From positions 1-64,000 of the forward strand of contig CANLZY010000004.1 of NCBI GenBank assembly GCA_947495685.1: a DNA stretch of 64,000 bases, written 5' to 3'. Positions 47,247 to 56,220 of this stretch are shown here, one piece after another. Numbering within the stretch: position 1 is the first letter of the stretch; each line of letters begins with the position of its first letter. Source of the DNA: an uncultured Tropicimonas sp. (GTDB lineage: Bacteria > Pseudomonadota > Alphaproteobacteria > Rhodobacterales > Rhodobacteraceae). The position numbers and the translations under genes were made by a program. Under the pieces are notes generated by a model that did no database searches, was not told the DNA's origin, and saw only the letters and a program-made list of their open reading frames with translations.

Positions 47247-47918
47247 ATGAAGCCGCATGTATCTGAAATGACTTCCCCTGCGCCCCCGTCTGGACGACGC
47301 CGACTGACAGAGCCGTTGCCATTGCTGCTGTTGATCGGCGTTTGCGTGGCGTTCGAGCTTGTCCTCGACCTTGCGGATCTTGGGGCACTGGGCTGGCCAC
47401 GACTTCGGAGCGACGTGTACGAGTATGGCGCCTTCTGGCCGGGCCTGCTGCACGACTGGCAGCCCAACTATGCAATTCAACCCTGGTTGATGTTCATCAC
47501 CTACGGATTCCTGCATGGCGGCGTGACGCACATGGTCTTCAACATGATCACGCTCTGGTCCCTGGGGACGGCGGTCATCGATCGGGCAGGTCTATCGGGG
47601 TTTTGGTGGATTTATGGGGTCTCGATGATCGTGGGGGCGGCCGTGTATGGCCTCATCGCGACCACCGGCCAGCCGATGGTCGGGGCGTCTGGCGCGCTGT
47701 TCGGACTCGCCGGCGCAATCATGGCCTGGATCTGGACGGCCTGTCCGGGAACCTTGGCCTCCCTGCGGGCAACCTGGAAGGTGTTTGCCTTTCTGATCGG
47801 TTTCAATGTGGTGATGTACGTCATGCTTGATGGTGGACTGGCATGGCAGACGCACCTTGGCGGTTTCGTGGCGGGATGGGGGGTCGCACTGTTGCACCGC
47901 GGGAGCATTGCGCAATGA
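47247..47918 (+). CDS. Rhomboid-family intramembrane serine protease
   Basis: The 223-residue polytopic membrane protein has six hydrophobic segments. The rhomboid features are HGGVTHMVFN (second helix His/Asn), catalytic Ser in GASGALFG and catalytic His in WQTHLGGFVAGW. All active-site residues are present, so it should be an active protease. It lies 34 bases after the exosortase and overlaps the next gene by an ATGA. Its substrate is unknown; a role in processing membrane-anchored envelope proteins of this locus is only suggested by position. Confidence 0.87.
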   Translation: MKPHVSEMTSPAPPSGRRRLTEPLPLLLLIGVCVAFELVLDLADLGALGWPRLRSDVYEYGAFWPGLLHDWQPNYAIQPWLMFITYGFLHGGVTHMVFNMITLWSLGTAVIDRAGLSGFWWIYGVSMIVGAAVYGLIATTGQPMVGASGALFGLAGAIMAWIWTACPGTLASLRATWKVFAFLIGFNVVMYVMLDGGLAWQTHLGGFVAGWGVALLHRGSIAQ

Positions 47919-48694
47919 ACCTGTTGTCCTGGCTTCGCGGCAGGCATGGCGACCATACGGCTTCGGGGCAGAAGGCAATGGCCCGTCCGGAACCCGATCG
48001 GCGTTTCTACGGTGTTGGCGACCTGCACGGCTGCATCGATCAACTCGATGCGTTGTTCGCCGAGATCGAAGCAGATCGGGATGGTCGAGATGCCGATATC
48101 GTCTTTCTGGGAGACTACGTTGATCGCGGACCTGACAGTCGCGGGGTGCTGGAGCGCCTGAAGGCCTTGCAAGAGGCTCGGCCAGATCACATCCACTGCC
48201 TGTTGGGCAATCACGACAGGATGCTTCTGCAGTTCCTCGGAGCGCCCGATCCGCAGGCGGCACGCTGGCTGGAGGTCGGCGGACAGGAAACGTTGGTCAG
48301 CTATGGTGTGCTTCCTGGGCGCGGACGCAATGCAGAGGAGCGCCTGCGCGAGACGGCCCGCCTGCTTGCATCCGCCATGTCGCCTGCGGTGATCGACTGG
48401 CTGGACGCGCGTCCGTTGTGGTGGCGTTCCGGCAATGTCGTCGCTGTTCATGCCTTGACGGATCCGCGCAAACCGATGGAAGAGCAGACCGAGCAGACGC
48501 TGTTGTGGGCGCGGCCCGGAAAACGGGCTGAACCCCGCCGTGACGGCCATTGGGTGGTGCATGGTCATACGGTCGTGGAGGCACCGGAAATTCGCGACGG
48601 GCGCATTGCGGTCGATACCGGAGTCTGTCGTGGCCGGATGTTGTCTGCGGTGGTATTGGGGGAAGAGGCGCCGAGATTTCTTCAGGTCGGGTAA
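47915..48694 (+). CDS. Calcineurin-like metallophosphoesterase (serine/threonine phosphatase type)
   Basis: The 259-residue cytoplasmic protein has the full phosphoesterase motif series: GDLHG (GVGDLHGCIDQ), GDYVDRG (FLGDYVDRGPDS), GNHD (LLGNHDRML) and the late histidine motif VVHGHT. It resembles the PPP-type protein phosphatases and ApaH-like enzymes. ATG 47915 overlaps the rhomboid stop; the frame open upstream lies inside the rhomboid gene. In an exopolysaccharide locus it could reverse kinase signalling, but the BY-kinase makes phosphotyrosine, so the link is speculative. Confidence 0.85.
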   Translation: MNLLSWLRGRHGDHTASGQKAMARPEPDRRFYGVGDLHGCIDQLDALFAEIEADRDGRDADIVFLGDYVDRGPDSRGVLERLKALQEARPDHIHCLLGNHDRMLLQFLGAPDPQAARWLEVGGQETLVSYGVLPGRGRNAEERLRETARLLASAMSPAVIDWLDARPLWWRSGNVVAVHALTDPRKPMEEQTEQTLLWARPGKRAEPRRDGHWVVHGHTVVEAPEIRDGRIAVDTGVCRGRMLSAVVLGEEAPRFLQVG

Positions 48695-48836
48695 GAAGAA
48701 TGACACGCCTTGCTTGGAAGTGTAATGGTATCGGCGCGATAGGTGCCTTCGGTCAAGAAAGTGTATGCATGGCCCAGGAAAGTTTGGTTCAAGGTGGTCC
48801 GCAAGCGCGGTCGTATGGGAATCCTTTGAGAAACCG

Positions 48837-49340
48837 ATGACGACACCCGAGCCGAAGCCTGTTGCAAGCACAAATGCCCCTGAGGCATCCGAGACGCATC
48901 GCGTTCTGGCGGTGGCCTCGGCTGGTGGTCACTGGCAACAGTTGATGCTGCTGCGCCCGTCGTTCGAGCGCCACGAGGTTCATTTCGCGACGACACTGCA
49001 GGACCTGCTGGACGAGTATTCGGCCCAGCCCGGGTCGGTCGTGCCCGATTGCAACCGAGATCGGAAGCTGGATATTCTGCGCAACCTTCTGGCGATGCGT
49101 CGGTTGATCCGGCAGGTGCGACCAACCGTGGTGATATCGACCGGGGCGCTTCCCGGCGTTATCGCGCTTGCAATTGGCCGGAGGTACGGCGCGCATACAA
49201 TCTGGGTGGATTCAGTCGCCAACGCTGAGGAAATGTCGATGTCCGGAAAACTTGCGCGCCGATTCTCGGACCTCTGGCTCAGCCAGTGGGAAGAGGTCGC
49301 CAGCAAGAGCGGCGCCGAATATGCCGGGGCTGTGCTGTGA
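48837..49340 (+). CDS. Alg14/PssD-like glycosyltransferase subunit
   Basis: This 167-residue protein matches the Alg14 family, the acceptor- and membrane-binding half of a split GT28-type glycosyltransferase. Family stretches include AVASAGGHWQQLMLLRP near the N-terminus and VVISTGALPGVIALAIGR, followed by WVDSVANAEEMSMSG. With the next gene it should form a heterodimer that adds the second sugar onto the undecaprenyl-linked first sugar on the cytoplasmic side. ATG 48837 is chosen; the upstream in-frame start at 48765 lacks support. It overlaps the partner gene by a GTGA. Confidence 0.85.
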   Translation: MTTPEPKPVASTNAPEASETHRVLAVASAGGHWQQLMLLRPSFERHEVHFATTLQDLLDEYSAQPGSVVPDCNRDRKLDILRNLLAMRRLIRQVRPTVVISTGALPGVIALAIGRRYGAHTIWVDSVANAEEMSMSGKLARRFSDLWLSQWEEVASKSGAEYAGAVL

Positions 49341-49822
49341 TCTTTGTGACAATCGGTATGCAGTTGCCGTTTCCACGCCTTCTGACCGCGATGGATCGCA
49401 TTGCGGGGCAGACAGACGAACCCGTGGTTGCCCAGACCGGCCCGCACGACGGGAAGTTCGAAACGCTGACCGGTCGAGTCACCCTGCCGCCGGCGGAGTT
49501 CGACCGCACCTTTGCCGAGGCGCGGGTTGTCGTATCACACGCAGGCATCGGCACGATCCTGTCGGCCAAGAAGATGGGCAAGCCGCTGATCCTGTTTCCG
49601 CGCCGTCTTGAGTTTTCCGAACACCGAAATGACCACCAATTGTCGACTGCGCGACATCTGGAAGCCATGCCCGGAATCCATGTAGCCTGGACAGAGGACG
49701 ATCTCGAACGGTTGATTATGCGCCAGGATCTTTGCGGAGCATCCGACGAGAAGAGCCCGTCACATGCGACTCTCATCAACCGGATCGACAGTTTTTTGAG
49801 GGACAGGCCGCTTCGCGATTGA
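49337..49822 (+). CDS. Alg13/PssE-like glycosyltransferase subunit
   Basis: This 161-residue protein is the nucleotide-sugar-binding half of the split glycosyltransferase. It begins IFVTIGMQLPFPRLL, typical of Alg13/PssE, and carries the GT28 C-terminal motif VVVSHAGIGTILSAKKMGKPLILFPR (core SHAGIGTIL). Start is the GTG overlapping the stop of the Alg14-like gene, so the two halves are made in coupled fashion. The donor sugar cannot be inferred. Confidence 0.85.
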   Translation: MIFVTIGMQLPFPRLLTAMDRIAGQTDEPVVAQTGPHDGKFETLTGRVTLPPAEFDRTFAEARVVVSHAGIGTILSAKKMGKPLILFPRRLEFSEHRNDHQLSTARHLEAMPGIHVAWTEDDLERLIMRQDLCGASDEKSPSHATLINRIDSFLRDRPLRD

Positions 49823-49903
49823 CGCGAGGCAGGCATTCTCGGCGGAGGAACAACCTTCCTTGCCACATCCGCAGGACTAGGCCACAGGAGCCACGAAACG
49901 ACG

Positions 49904-50473
49904 ATGCAGATTGAAGAAACGGTTTTACCAGGCGTTCTGGTGCTGACGCCCAGACGGTTCGGCGACGATCGCGGGTTCTTTTCCGAGACGTACAATCGGG
50001 ACGCCTTGGCCGAGGTTGGCGTGGAGACCGTGTTCGTGCAGGACAACCATTCCGTGTCGGAACATGTCGGCACGGTGCGGGGGCTGCATTTCCAAGCACC
50101 GCCACGGGCGCAAGACAAGCTGGTACGTTGTGGCCGCGGCAGGTTGTTTGATGTCGCAGTGGACATTCGGGTCGGGTCGCCGACCTATGGACGCTGGTTC
50201 GGGGTAGAACTGACATTTGAAAACGGGCGACAGCTATTGATTCCCGCCGGTTTTGCGCACGGCTTCGTCACCCGTGCGCCCGGTACCGAAGTCATCTACA
50301 AGTGTTCGGATACCTACGCCCCCGAGTCCGAAGGCGCGATCCGCTTTGACGACCCGACAATCGGGATCGATTGGGGGCTCGACGATATGACGGCACGGTT
50401 GTCAGAACGGGATGCCGGCGCGCCCTTGTTGGCGGGGCTCCAGTCACCGTTCGTTTACAGGGGGCAGGCATGA
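49904..50473 (+). CDS. rfbC: dTDP-4-dehydrorhamnose 3,5-epimerase
   Basis: The 189-residue cupin-fold enzyme carries out the third step of dTDP-L-rhamnose synthesis. Catalytic H62 lies in [10 protein letters not shown]72 in QDKLVRC and Y138 in SDTYAPE, which are the positions used in characterised RmlC enzymes. It begins a run of rhamnose genes; its stop overlaps the start of rfbB (ATGA). Confidence 0.95.
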   Translation: MQIEETVLPGVLVLTPRRFGDDRGFFSETYNRDALAEVGVETVFVQDNHSVSEHVGTVRGLHFQAPPRAQDKLVRCGRGRLFDVAVDIRVGSPTYGRWFGVELTFENGRQLLIPAGFAHGFVTRAPGTEVIYKCSDTYAPESEGAIRFDDPTIGIDWGLDDMTARLSERDAGAPLLAGLQSPFVYRGQA

Positions 50474-51510
50474 AGCTGATCGTGACCGGGGGGGCCGGGT
50501 TCATCGGCTCCGCCGTCGTCCGCCGGGCCATTGCGGACGGCCATGAGATCGTCAATCTGGATGTGCTGACCTATGCGGCCTGCCTGGAGAACGTTGCCGG
50601 AGTGGCTGATTCCAGCAACTACGCTTTCGAGCAGGTGGACATTCGCGATGGCGCAGCGCTTTCGCGGGTTCTGGACCAACACCGACCGGATGCCATCATG
50701 CACCTGGCCGCCGAGAGCCATGTCGACCGGTCGATTGATGGCCCGGCTGCGTTTATCGAAACCAACGTCAACGGCACCTACGAATTGCTGGAAGCAACTC
50801 GGAAATACTGGGTGGCCGCTGGCAAGCCAGACGAGTTCCGGTTCCACCATATTTCCACTGACGAAGTCTTTGGATCGTTGGGGCCGACCGGGCTGTTTAC
50901 CGAAACCTCGCCCTATGCACCAAATAGCCCGTATTCGGCCTCCAAGGCGGCATCGGATCACCTCGTTCGGGCATGGCATGAAACTTACGGACTGCCCGTT
51001 GTCCTGACGAATTGCTCCAACAATTACGGGCCCTTCCAGTTTCCGGAAAAGTTGGTTCCGGTCGTGATCCTGAAAGCTCTGGCAGGGGACCCTATCCCGA
51101 TCTATGGCGCCGGCGAAAACGTCCGTGACTGGCTGCATGTCGAAGACCATGCGGAGGCGCTGTTGCTGGTCCTCCAGCAAGGAGAAACGGGTCGAAGCTA
51201 CAATATCGGCGGCGAGAACGAGGTGATGAACCGCGACCTCGTCCGGATGATCTGCAAGGTCCTTGATCGGTTGCGTCCCGGCGCGACGCCCTATGAAGAC
51301 CAGATTACCCATGTCACCGACCGCCCCGGCCACGACCAGCGCTATGCGATCGATCCGACCCGAATTGCCACCGAGTTGGGATGGCACCCGTCCTACACGC
51401 TGGAACAGGGGCTGGAACAGACCGTGCGTTGGTATCTGGAGAACGAAGACTGGTGGCGTGGGTTGCAATCGCGCGGCGGGGTCGGGCAACGATTGGGAAC
51501 GGGAAAGTGA
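50470..51510 (+). CDS. rfbB: dTDP-glucose 4,6-dehydratase
   Basis: The 346-residue NAD-dependent short-chain dehydrogenase catalyses step two of dTDP-rhamnose synthesis. The Rossmann motif is GGAGFIG (7-13). The catalytic Thr-Asp-Glu triplet lies in [11 protein letters not shown] and the Tyr-Lys pair in YSASKAA. ATG 50470 overlaps the rfbC stop; the longer open frame lies within rfbC. The stop overlaps the GTG of rfbD. Confidence 0.96.
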   Translation: MKLIVTGGAGFIGSAVVRRAIADGHEIVNLDVLTYAACLENVAGVADSSNYAFEQVDIRDGAALSRVLDQHRPDAIMHLAAESHVDRSIDGPAAFIETNVNGTYELLEATRKYWVAAGKPDEFRFHHISTDEVFGSLGPTGLFTETSPYAPNSPYSASKAASDHLVRAWHETYGLPVVLTNCSNNYGPFQFPEKLVPVVILKALAGDPIPIYGAGENVRDWLHVEDHAEALLLVLQQGETGRSYNIGGENEVMNRDLVRMICKVLDRLRPGATPYEDQITHVTDRPGHDQRYAIDPTRIATELGWHPSYTLEQGLEQTVRWYLENEDWWRGLQSRGGVGQRLGTGK

Positions 51511-52379
51511 AGGCGCTGGTTTTCGGGAAGACGGGGCAGGTTGCGAGCGAGTTGCGTCGACTGGCAGCAGGGGCTGGCGTCGATGTCGTGGCGCTTGGCC
51601 GCGCCGAAGCCGACTTGGATGATCCTGGGACCTGTGCTCGCCGGATACGGGACAGCGACGCGGACGTCGTGATCAATGCCGCAGCCTATACGGCGGTCGA
51701 TCAAGCGGAGAGCGAACCGAAATCAGCACATGCCGTCAACGCTGTTGCCCCTGCGACGATGGCGCGGGCAGCCGCGGAGCGCGGAGTTCCCTTTCTGCAC
51801 GTGTCCACCGATTATGTCTTTGATGGCTCCGGCAGCACACCATGGGTGCCTGACGCCGAGACAAAACCGCTAAGCGTCTACGGTCGCACCAAATTGACGG
51901 GAGAGCTGGGCGTTGCATCGGCCGGTGGCCGGTTCTGTATCCTGCGGACCAGTTGGGTGTTCTCGTCGCATGGCGAGAACTTCGTCAAGTCGATGTTGAG
52001 GCTTTCCGAGACGCGGTCGGAACTGACCATCGTCGCCGATCAGGTCGGCGGGCCGACGCCGGCTGCCAGCATCGCAGTGGCACTTTTGACGATTGCCAAG
52101 GCGTCGGGGAGCGACGGTTTCGAAAGCGGCATTCATCATTTCGCCGGTAGTCCCGACACCACGTGGGCAGAGTTTGCCCGCGAAATATTTCGACAGGCCC
52201 GGCGGGATGTAGTGGTTCGGGATATTCTCACAACAGCCTATCCGACTCCGGCTCTCCGCCCGCGAAACTCCCGCCTGAACTGTGGGTCGCTCGAAACAGC
52301 CTTTGGCATCCGAAGACCGGATTGGCGCGAAGGCGTCGCGATGGTTCTGGAAGAAATGCGGGCAAATGGAAGCCTGTAA
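51507..52379 (+). CDS. rfbD: dTDP-4-dehydrorhamnose reductase
   Basis: The 290-residue NAD(P)H-dependent reductase carries out the last step of dTDP-L-rhamnose synthesis. The N-terminal [11 protein letters not shown] is the RmlD nucleotide-binding form, [10 protein letters not shown] follows, and the catalytic YGRTKLTGE has the Tyr-x-x-x-Lys pair. GTG 51507 overlaps the rfbB stop (GTGA) and has GGGAACGGGAAA just upstream. It ends the tightly coupled rfbC-B-D run. Confidence 0.95.
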   Translation: MKALVFGKTGQVASELRRLAAGAGVDVVALGRAEADLDDPGTCARRIRDSDADVVINAAAYTAVDQAESEPKSAHAVNAVAPATMARAAAERGVPFLHVSTDYVFDGSGSTPWVPDAETKPLSVYGRTKLTGELGVASAGGRFCILRTSWVFSSHGENFVKSMLRLSETRSELTIVADQVGGPTPAASIAVALLTIAKASGSDGFESGIHHFAGSPDTTWAEFAREIFRQARRDVVVRDILTTAYPTPALRPRNSRLNCGSLETAFGIRRPDWREGVAMVLEEMRANGSL

Positions 52380-52436
52380 ATCGCCTGGCCGAAACAGCGG
52401 CCGGTGGTGCCCGATCTCCAGTATGGGCGCTCCGAC

Positions 52437-53921
52437 ATGAGCGGCACCGATCCGTCAGGGCGGTCGCTTCTGTCGCGTGTCGGGACCGGCGCAGCGCTGT
52501 TCGTGGGTGGTTCGTTGGCCATGCGCATCCTTGCGATGTTCAGCCTCGCCATTCTCGCTCGGGTTCTGGAACCGGCTGACTTTGGTGTGGTTGCCGGGGC
52601 GACGGCCTTTTTGGGCGTCATGCGCGCGTTGGTGAACAATCAGTTCCACCTGGCCCTGATGCGTCTTCCCAAGATTGACGAAGACGACCTCGATACGGCC
52701 TTTACCCTTTCGTTGATCTGGGCGTTGATTGCGAGCAGTGTATTGTTTTTGCTGTCAAACCCAATGGCCGGGCTGATCAATTCGCCACAGGCGGCACCGG
52801 TTCTGCGTCTGATGGCGCTGGTGCCGCTTGCAGAAGGTTTGCGCAGTCCGGCGTTCATGCGGTTCGAGCGGGACCTCCGGATGGGGCCGACGGTATCAGT
52901 AGATGTATTCGGGCAGTTTCTGCAGTACGCCACGTCGATCACGCTGGCGATCGTCCTGGGCAGTTATTGGGCGCTGGTCTTCGGGTTGATCGTCGGGGCC
53001 GTTGTCCGCACGGTCATGAGCCACATCATCGCCCCGTTTCGTCCGCGACTGACGGCGAAGCGGTGGCGCGAGTTCACCGCTTTTGGCGGCTGGTTGAGTG
53101 GGGCAGGCTTTGCCGGTTATTTCATTTCCTCGTTTGACATCCTCGTCGTTTCGAACCGACTCGGGACAGCGTCGGCGGGGTTCTATCACAACGGCGCCGA
53201 ACTGGTCCGAATGGCAACGGATTACCTGGCCATGCCGCTGTCGCGAGCAGCGTATCCGGGAATGTCGTCCATTGCCGACCAGCCCGAACGCCTGAACCGC
53301 AGCGTCCGCCTGGGGCTTGAAGTGGTCATGGGGCTGATGCTGCCGATCGGTGTCGGGCTGAGTGTGCTGGCGCATCGCTTCATTCCGCTGTTGTTGGGGC
53401 AGGAATGGGGGGCCACTGTGCCCATCGTGCGGATCCTGGCGCCATTTTCGGCCTTTGCCTGTCTGTCCTTTGTTGTGCAGTCCGTCATTCTCGTTAAGGG
53501 CGACACGCGTGACCTGTTCTTGCGCAACCTGCTCGTTGCGTGCCTTCAGGCGCCGATGATCCTCGTCGGGTTGGCACAGTTTGGACTTGTGGGTGCGGCT
53601 ATCGGGCGTGCCGGGGGCATGACCTTGCTGGCGCTGGTGACTCTGGGGATCGGTGCCCGTTTGGTTCAGCAGAGCATGCTGAACCTGCTGATGATCCCGT
53701 GGCGCAGCTATGTTGCCTGCGCGGTCATGGCGGCTGTAGTGCTTGCCGCGGATGCCGCCTGGACCTCTGTCTTGCCGAATGCCGCGGTCCTACCGACCTT
53801 GGTGGGCGCGGCAACGGGGGCCGTTGTCTACAGCGGAACGTTGATCCTGCTTTGGACTGCCAGCGGGCGGCCGGAAGGATTCGAAAAGATCATATTGGGC
53901 CGGGTCGTCCGGACGACGTGA
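52437..53921 (+). CDS. Wzx-type polysaccharide flippase
   Basis: The 494-residue polytopic membrane protein has about twelve to fourteen hydrophobic segments and belongs to the MOP/MviN superfamily of polysaccharide biosynthesis transporters. Early landmarks are GGSLAMRILAMFSLAILARVLEPADFGVV (core ILARVLEPADFG) and the later ALVPLAEGLRSPAFMRFERDL. It should turn the lipid-linked repeat unit to the periplasmic face. ATG 52437 is preferred over GTG 52404. It lies between rfbD (57-base gap) and rfbA. Confidence 0.88.
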   Translation: MSGTDPSGRSLLSRVGTGAALFVGGSLAMRILAMFSLAILARVLEPADFGVVAGATAFLGVMRALVNNQFHLALMRLPKIDEDDLDTAFTLSLIWALIASSVLFLLSNPMAGLINSPQAAPVLRLMALVPLAEGLRSPAFMRFERDLRMGPTVSVDVFGQFLQYATSITLAIVLGSYWALVFGLIVGAVVRTVMSHIIAPFRPRLTAKRWREFTAFGGWLSGAGFAGYFISSFDILVVSNRLGTASAGFYHNGAELVRMATDYLAMPLSRAAYPGMSSIADQPERLNRSVRLGLEVVMGLMLPIGVGLSVLAHRFIPLLLGQEWGATVPIVRILAPFSAFACLSFVVQSVILVKGDTRDLFLRNLLVACLQAPMILVGLAQFGLVGAAIGRAGGMTLLALVTLGIGARLVQQSMLNLLMIPWRSYVACAVMAAVVLAADAAWTSVLPNAAVLPTLVGAATGAVVYSGTLILLWTASGRPEGFEKIILGRVVRTT

Positions 53922-53986
53922 AACAGAGTTGGCCGTCGCACGCACCTGTCGAGGGGCAACGGTCAATCAGTGAAAGGAACCATGGG

Positions 53987-54853
53987 ATGCAACGCAAGGG
54001 AATCATTCTCGCCGGAGGATCGGGTACCCGCCTTTACCCGATCACCATGGGGGTGTCGAAGCAACTGTTGCCGGTCTTCGACAAGCCAATGATCTATTAC
54101 CCGCTGAGCGTCCTGATGTTGGCCGGAATCCGGGAAATTGCCATCATCACGACACCGGAAGACCAGTCTCAGTTCCAGCGATTGCTGGGAGACGGCAGCC
54201 AGTTCGGGATCGAACTGACATGGATCGTTCAGCCATCTCCAGATGGATTGGCCCAGGCCTATATTCTGGCTGAAGACTTCCTGGCTGGAGCGCCGTCGGC
54301 AATGATCCTTGGGGACAACATTTTCTTCGGGCACGGATTGCCCGATCTGCTTGAGGAAGCGGACCAAAACGTCAGCGGTGGTGCTATCTTTGCCTACCGG
54401 GTTGCCGATCCGGAACGGTATGGGGTGGTGGTCTTCGACGGTGACAGAGTGACGGGAATCATAGAGAAACCCGAGGTTCCGCCGTCCCGCTATGCGGTAA
54501 CTGGATTGTATTTTCTCGATGGAAATGCGCCGGAAATGGCGCGACGTGTGAAGCCGTCCGAGCGTGGCGAACTGGAAATCACCACATTGTTGGAGATGTA
54601 CCTTGCTGCGGAATCGCTGGACGTGATGACCATGGGGCGCGGATACGCCTGGCTTGATACGGGCACGCATGCTTCGTTGCTGGATGCGGGCAACTTTGTT
54701 CGGACGCTGACCGAACGCCAGGGCATGCAAAGCGGTTGCCCGGACGAGATCGCCTGGGCGCAGGGATGGATCAGCGATGACGCCCTGGCGGAACGGGCAC
54801 GGCTCTTTTCGAAGACGGCCTATGGAACCTACCTCAGGCAGTTGCTCGACTGA
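53987..54853 (+). CDS. rfbA: Glucose-1-phosphate thymidylyltransferase
   Basis: The 288-residue enzyme makes dTDP-glucose, the first step of dTDP-rhamnose synthesis. The nucleotide-binding motif is LAGGSGTRLYPIT, followed by SKQLLPVFDKPMIYYPL. The metal-binding ILGDNIFFG and the AWLDTGTHASLL stretch near the C-terminus are present. It starts at ATG 53987 with GAAAGGA upstream. It is separated from rfbCBD by the flippase gene, an unusual but functional order. Confidence 0.96.
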   Translation: MQRKGIILAGGSGTRLYPITMGVSKQLLPVFDKPMIYYPLSVLMLAGIREIAIITTPEDQSQFQRLLGDGSQFGIELTWIVQPSPDGLAQAYILAEDFLAGAPSAMILGDNIFFGHGLPDLLEEADQNVSGGAIFAYRVADPERYGVVVFDGDRVTGIIEKPEVPPSRYAVTGLYFLDGNAPEMARRVKPSERGELEITTLLEMYLAAESLDVMTMGRGYAWLDTGTHASLLDAGNFVRTLTERQGMQSGCPDEIAWAQGWISDDALAERARLFSKTAYGTYLRQLLD

Positions 54854-55146
54854 GGGTGCCCACGAGTGGAGCCGCTGTGGCGACGCGTCAGAATCGGCTT
54901 CCCTCGACGAAATCCTAAAGTTTCCCTAAAACGGCGAATGCCTGAACAGGAAGTTCTTCAATCTTGTCGGCGAATGTCGGCTCGCAACGAACGACTTGCT
55001 GCAAGAGAGGTCGATGGTGGCCACCCGGCTTGATGGCCGGGAAAACGTCAATCTCCATCGGCGTCCCGGCGCCTGAAGGCCTGGAGCCATCCAGACCGCC
55101 ATTCTCGGCAGACAGCAGATCGCACCTGGCATGAAAGGAATCAACT
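54854..55146. other. Gap before the small beta-rich protein genes
   Basis: This 293-base stretch probably holds the promoter of the next two genes. It contains a semi-palindromic AT-rich motif (54914-54932) that recurs upstream of the gene at 57348. A minus-strand frame across it is not supported. Confidence 0.35.
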
Positions 55147-55392
55147 ATGAGTACTTGGCAGTCTGCCGCTTTGGTCACCGAAGATTTCCCGCATTGGGCC
55201 AAACCGGGCACACTGGACGTCGATCCGCAGGATGGGCTGGTCCAGATCGAACGGCGCAACGCTGACGGCGACTGGGAAAGCTTCGAAGTGTTCGACACTA
55301 CCGGTGCCTACAAGATCGAAGTCGTCAACAGCCCGGAGCTCCGGTTTACCACGACCGCGGGCGCTCTCTTCCGCTGGACCTGGGCCGGGTGA
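55147..55392 (+). CDS. Small protein of unknown function, probably beta-rich
   Basis: This 81-residue protein has no recognised family. It is rich in alternating hydrophobic and polar residues (VQIERRNADGDWESFEVF, YKIEVVNSPELRFTT) and in Trp/Phe, which suggests a small beta-sandwich. There is no signal peptide or transmembrane segment and no cysteine. An AAAGGA ribosome binding site is well spaced before ATG 55147, and the stop overlaps the next gene's GTG (GTGA), so both are probably real and made together. A structural, phage-tail-like or carbohydrate-binding role is possible, but nothing in the sequence proves one. Confidence 0.65.
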   Translation: MSTWQSAALVTEDFPHWAKPGTLDVDPQDGLVQIERRNADGDWESFEVFDTTGAYKIEVVNSPELRFTTTAGALFRWTWAG

Positions 55393-56006
55393 GATCAGGT
55401 CCGATGTTTCAATCAATCTGGACATCCATGTCGAGACCCATGGCGGGTGGGGGGCAGGTTCAACCCGCGGCAACGCCGGATCTGAGCAACCTGTACCAAA
55501 GCACGTTCGACGATGATCGAAGCAGTGACTTCGATGCCCCTCTTCCATCGTCGTTGAGTTGGGCGCCGGAGTCCGAGATCAGTGTGGGAGGTGCAATGGT
55601 TCTTGGCGGGCCGTTCGCAGTCGATTGGGATGGACTTGTCCTGACCCGCGCGACGGTCCCCGGCGCGTTCATTCGGGCGAACTGGCTTACAACGCTCGAG
55701 GGAACGCCGACGGAACCGATGCAAACCTGGATTCGGTTCCGCAACGCCGGTGGCGACCTGCTTGCCACATATCCGTCGCCAGATACTTTCCCGGATGGCT
55801 GGCAGGAAGGTGTGGTGGGCGAAACTGTCGGTCCGGCGCCGTTGGAAACGGCGACGGTGGAGGTTGAGTTCATTCTGGCCGCCACCTTTGATGCCGGTCA
55901 GACCCGGCAACTCGCCCTGCATCGGCTTGAACTGACGGAAATCCTGCCTCAGGCGCCAACCGGCCAGGATCACGTCATGGCGTTCGACCTTCCCTCGGCG
56001 GGGTGA
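55389..56006 (+). CDS. Hypothetical protein, coupled to the preceding small gene
   Basis: This 205-residue protein is not recognised. The first about 35 residues are polar and proline/methionine-rich without a signal peptide core. The rest alternates short beta-like strands with Gly/Asp/Thr turns (VGGAMVLGGPFAVDWDG, FIRANWLTTLEG, ATVEVEFILAATF), resembling a jelly-roll sheet as in carbohydrate-binding modules. No cysteine is present. Start is GTG 55389 in a GTGA overlap with the 81-residue gene; ATG 55404 is an alternative. The position inside an exopolysaccharide locus suggests a polysaccharide- or surface-associated role. Confidence 0.65.
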   Translation: MRSGPMFQSIWTSMSRPMAGGGQVQPAATPDLSNLYQSTFDDDRSSDFDAPLPSSLSWAPESEISVGGAMVLGGPFAVDWDGLVLTRATVPGAFIRANWLTTLEGTPTEPMQTWIRFRNAGGDLLATYPSPDTFPDGWQEGVVGETVGPAPLETATVEVEFILAATFDAGQTRQLALHRLELTEILPQAPTGQDHVMAFDLPSAG

Positions 56007-56220
56007 CGGCCGCCATTCGGCAATTGGGCACAACTCTCGGGACCGGGCACAGGAATGTGTCCGGTCCTATCCTGTTTGCGACGTAGCGTTCGGATTGCGG
56101 CGATTTATCTGGCATGCAGGCACCGACCGAAATATCACTTTCATGGAACCTGCGGCGACGTCCGCGTTGTAACAGACGGTCGACTGCCAAGTTTGCCCAG
56201 ACTCTGCGGATCTTGTACCT

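Noticed and set aside
54915-55298. 127-codon minus-strand frame before and over the 81-residue gene
   Set aside because: The plus-strand gene has a better ribosome binding site and coupling to the next gene; no motif in the antisense product.
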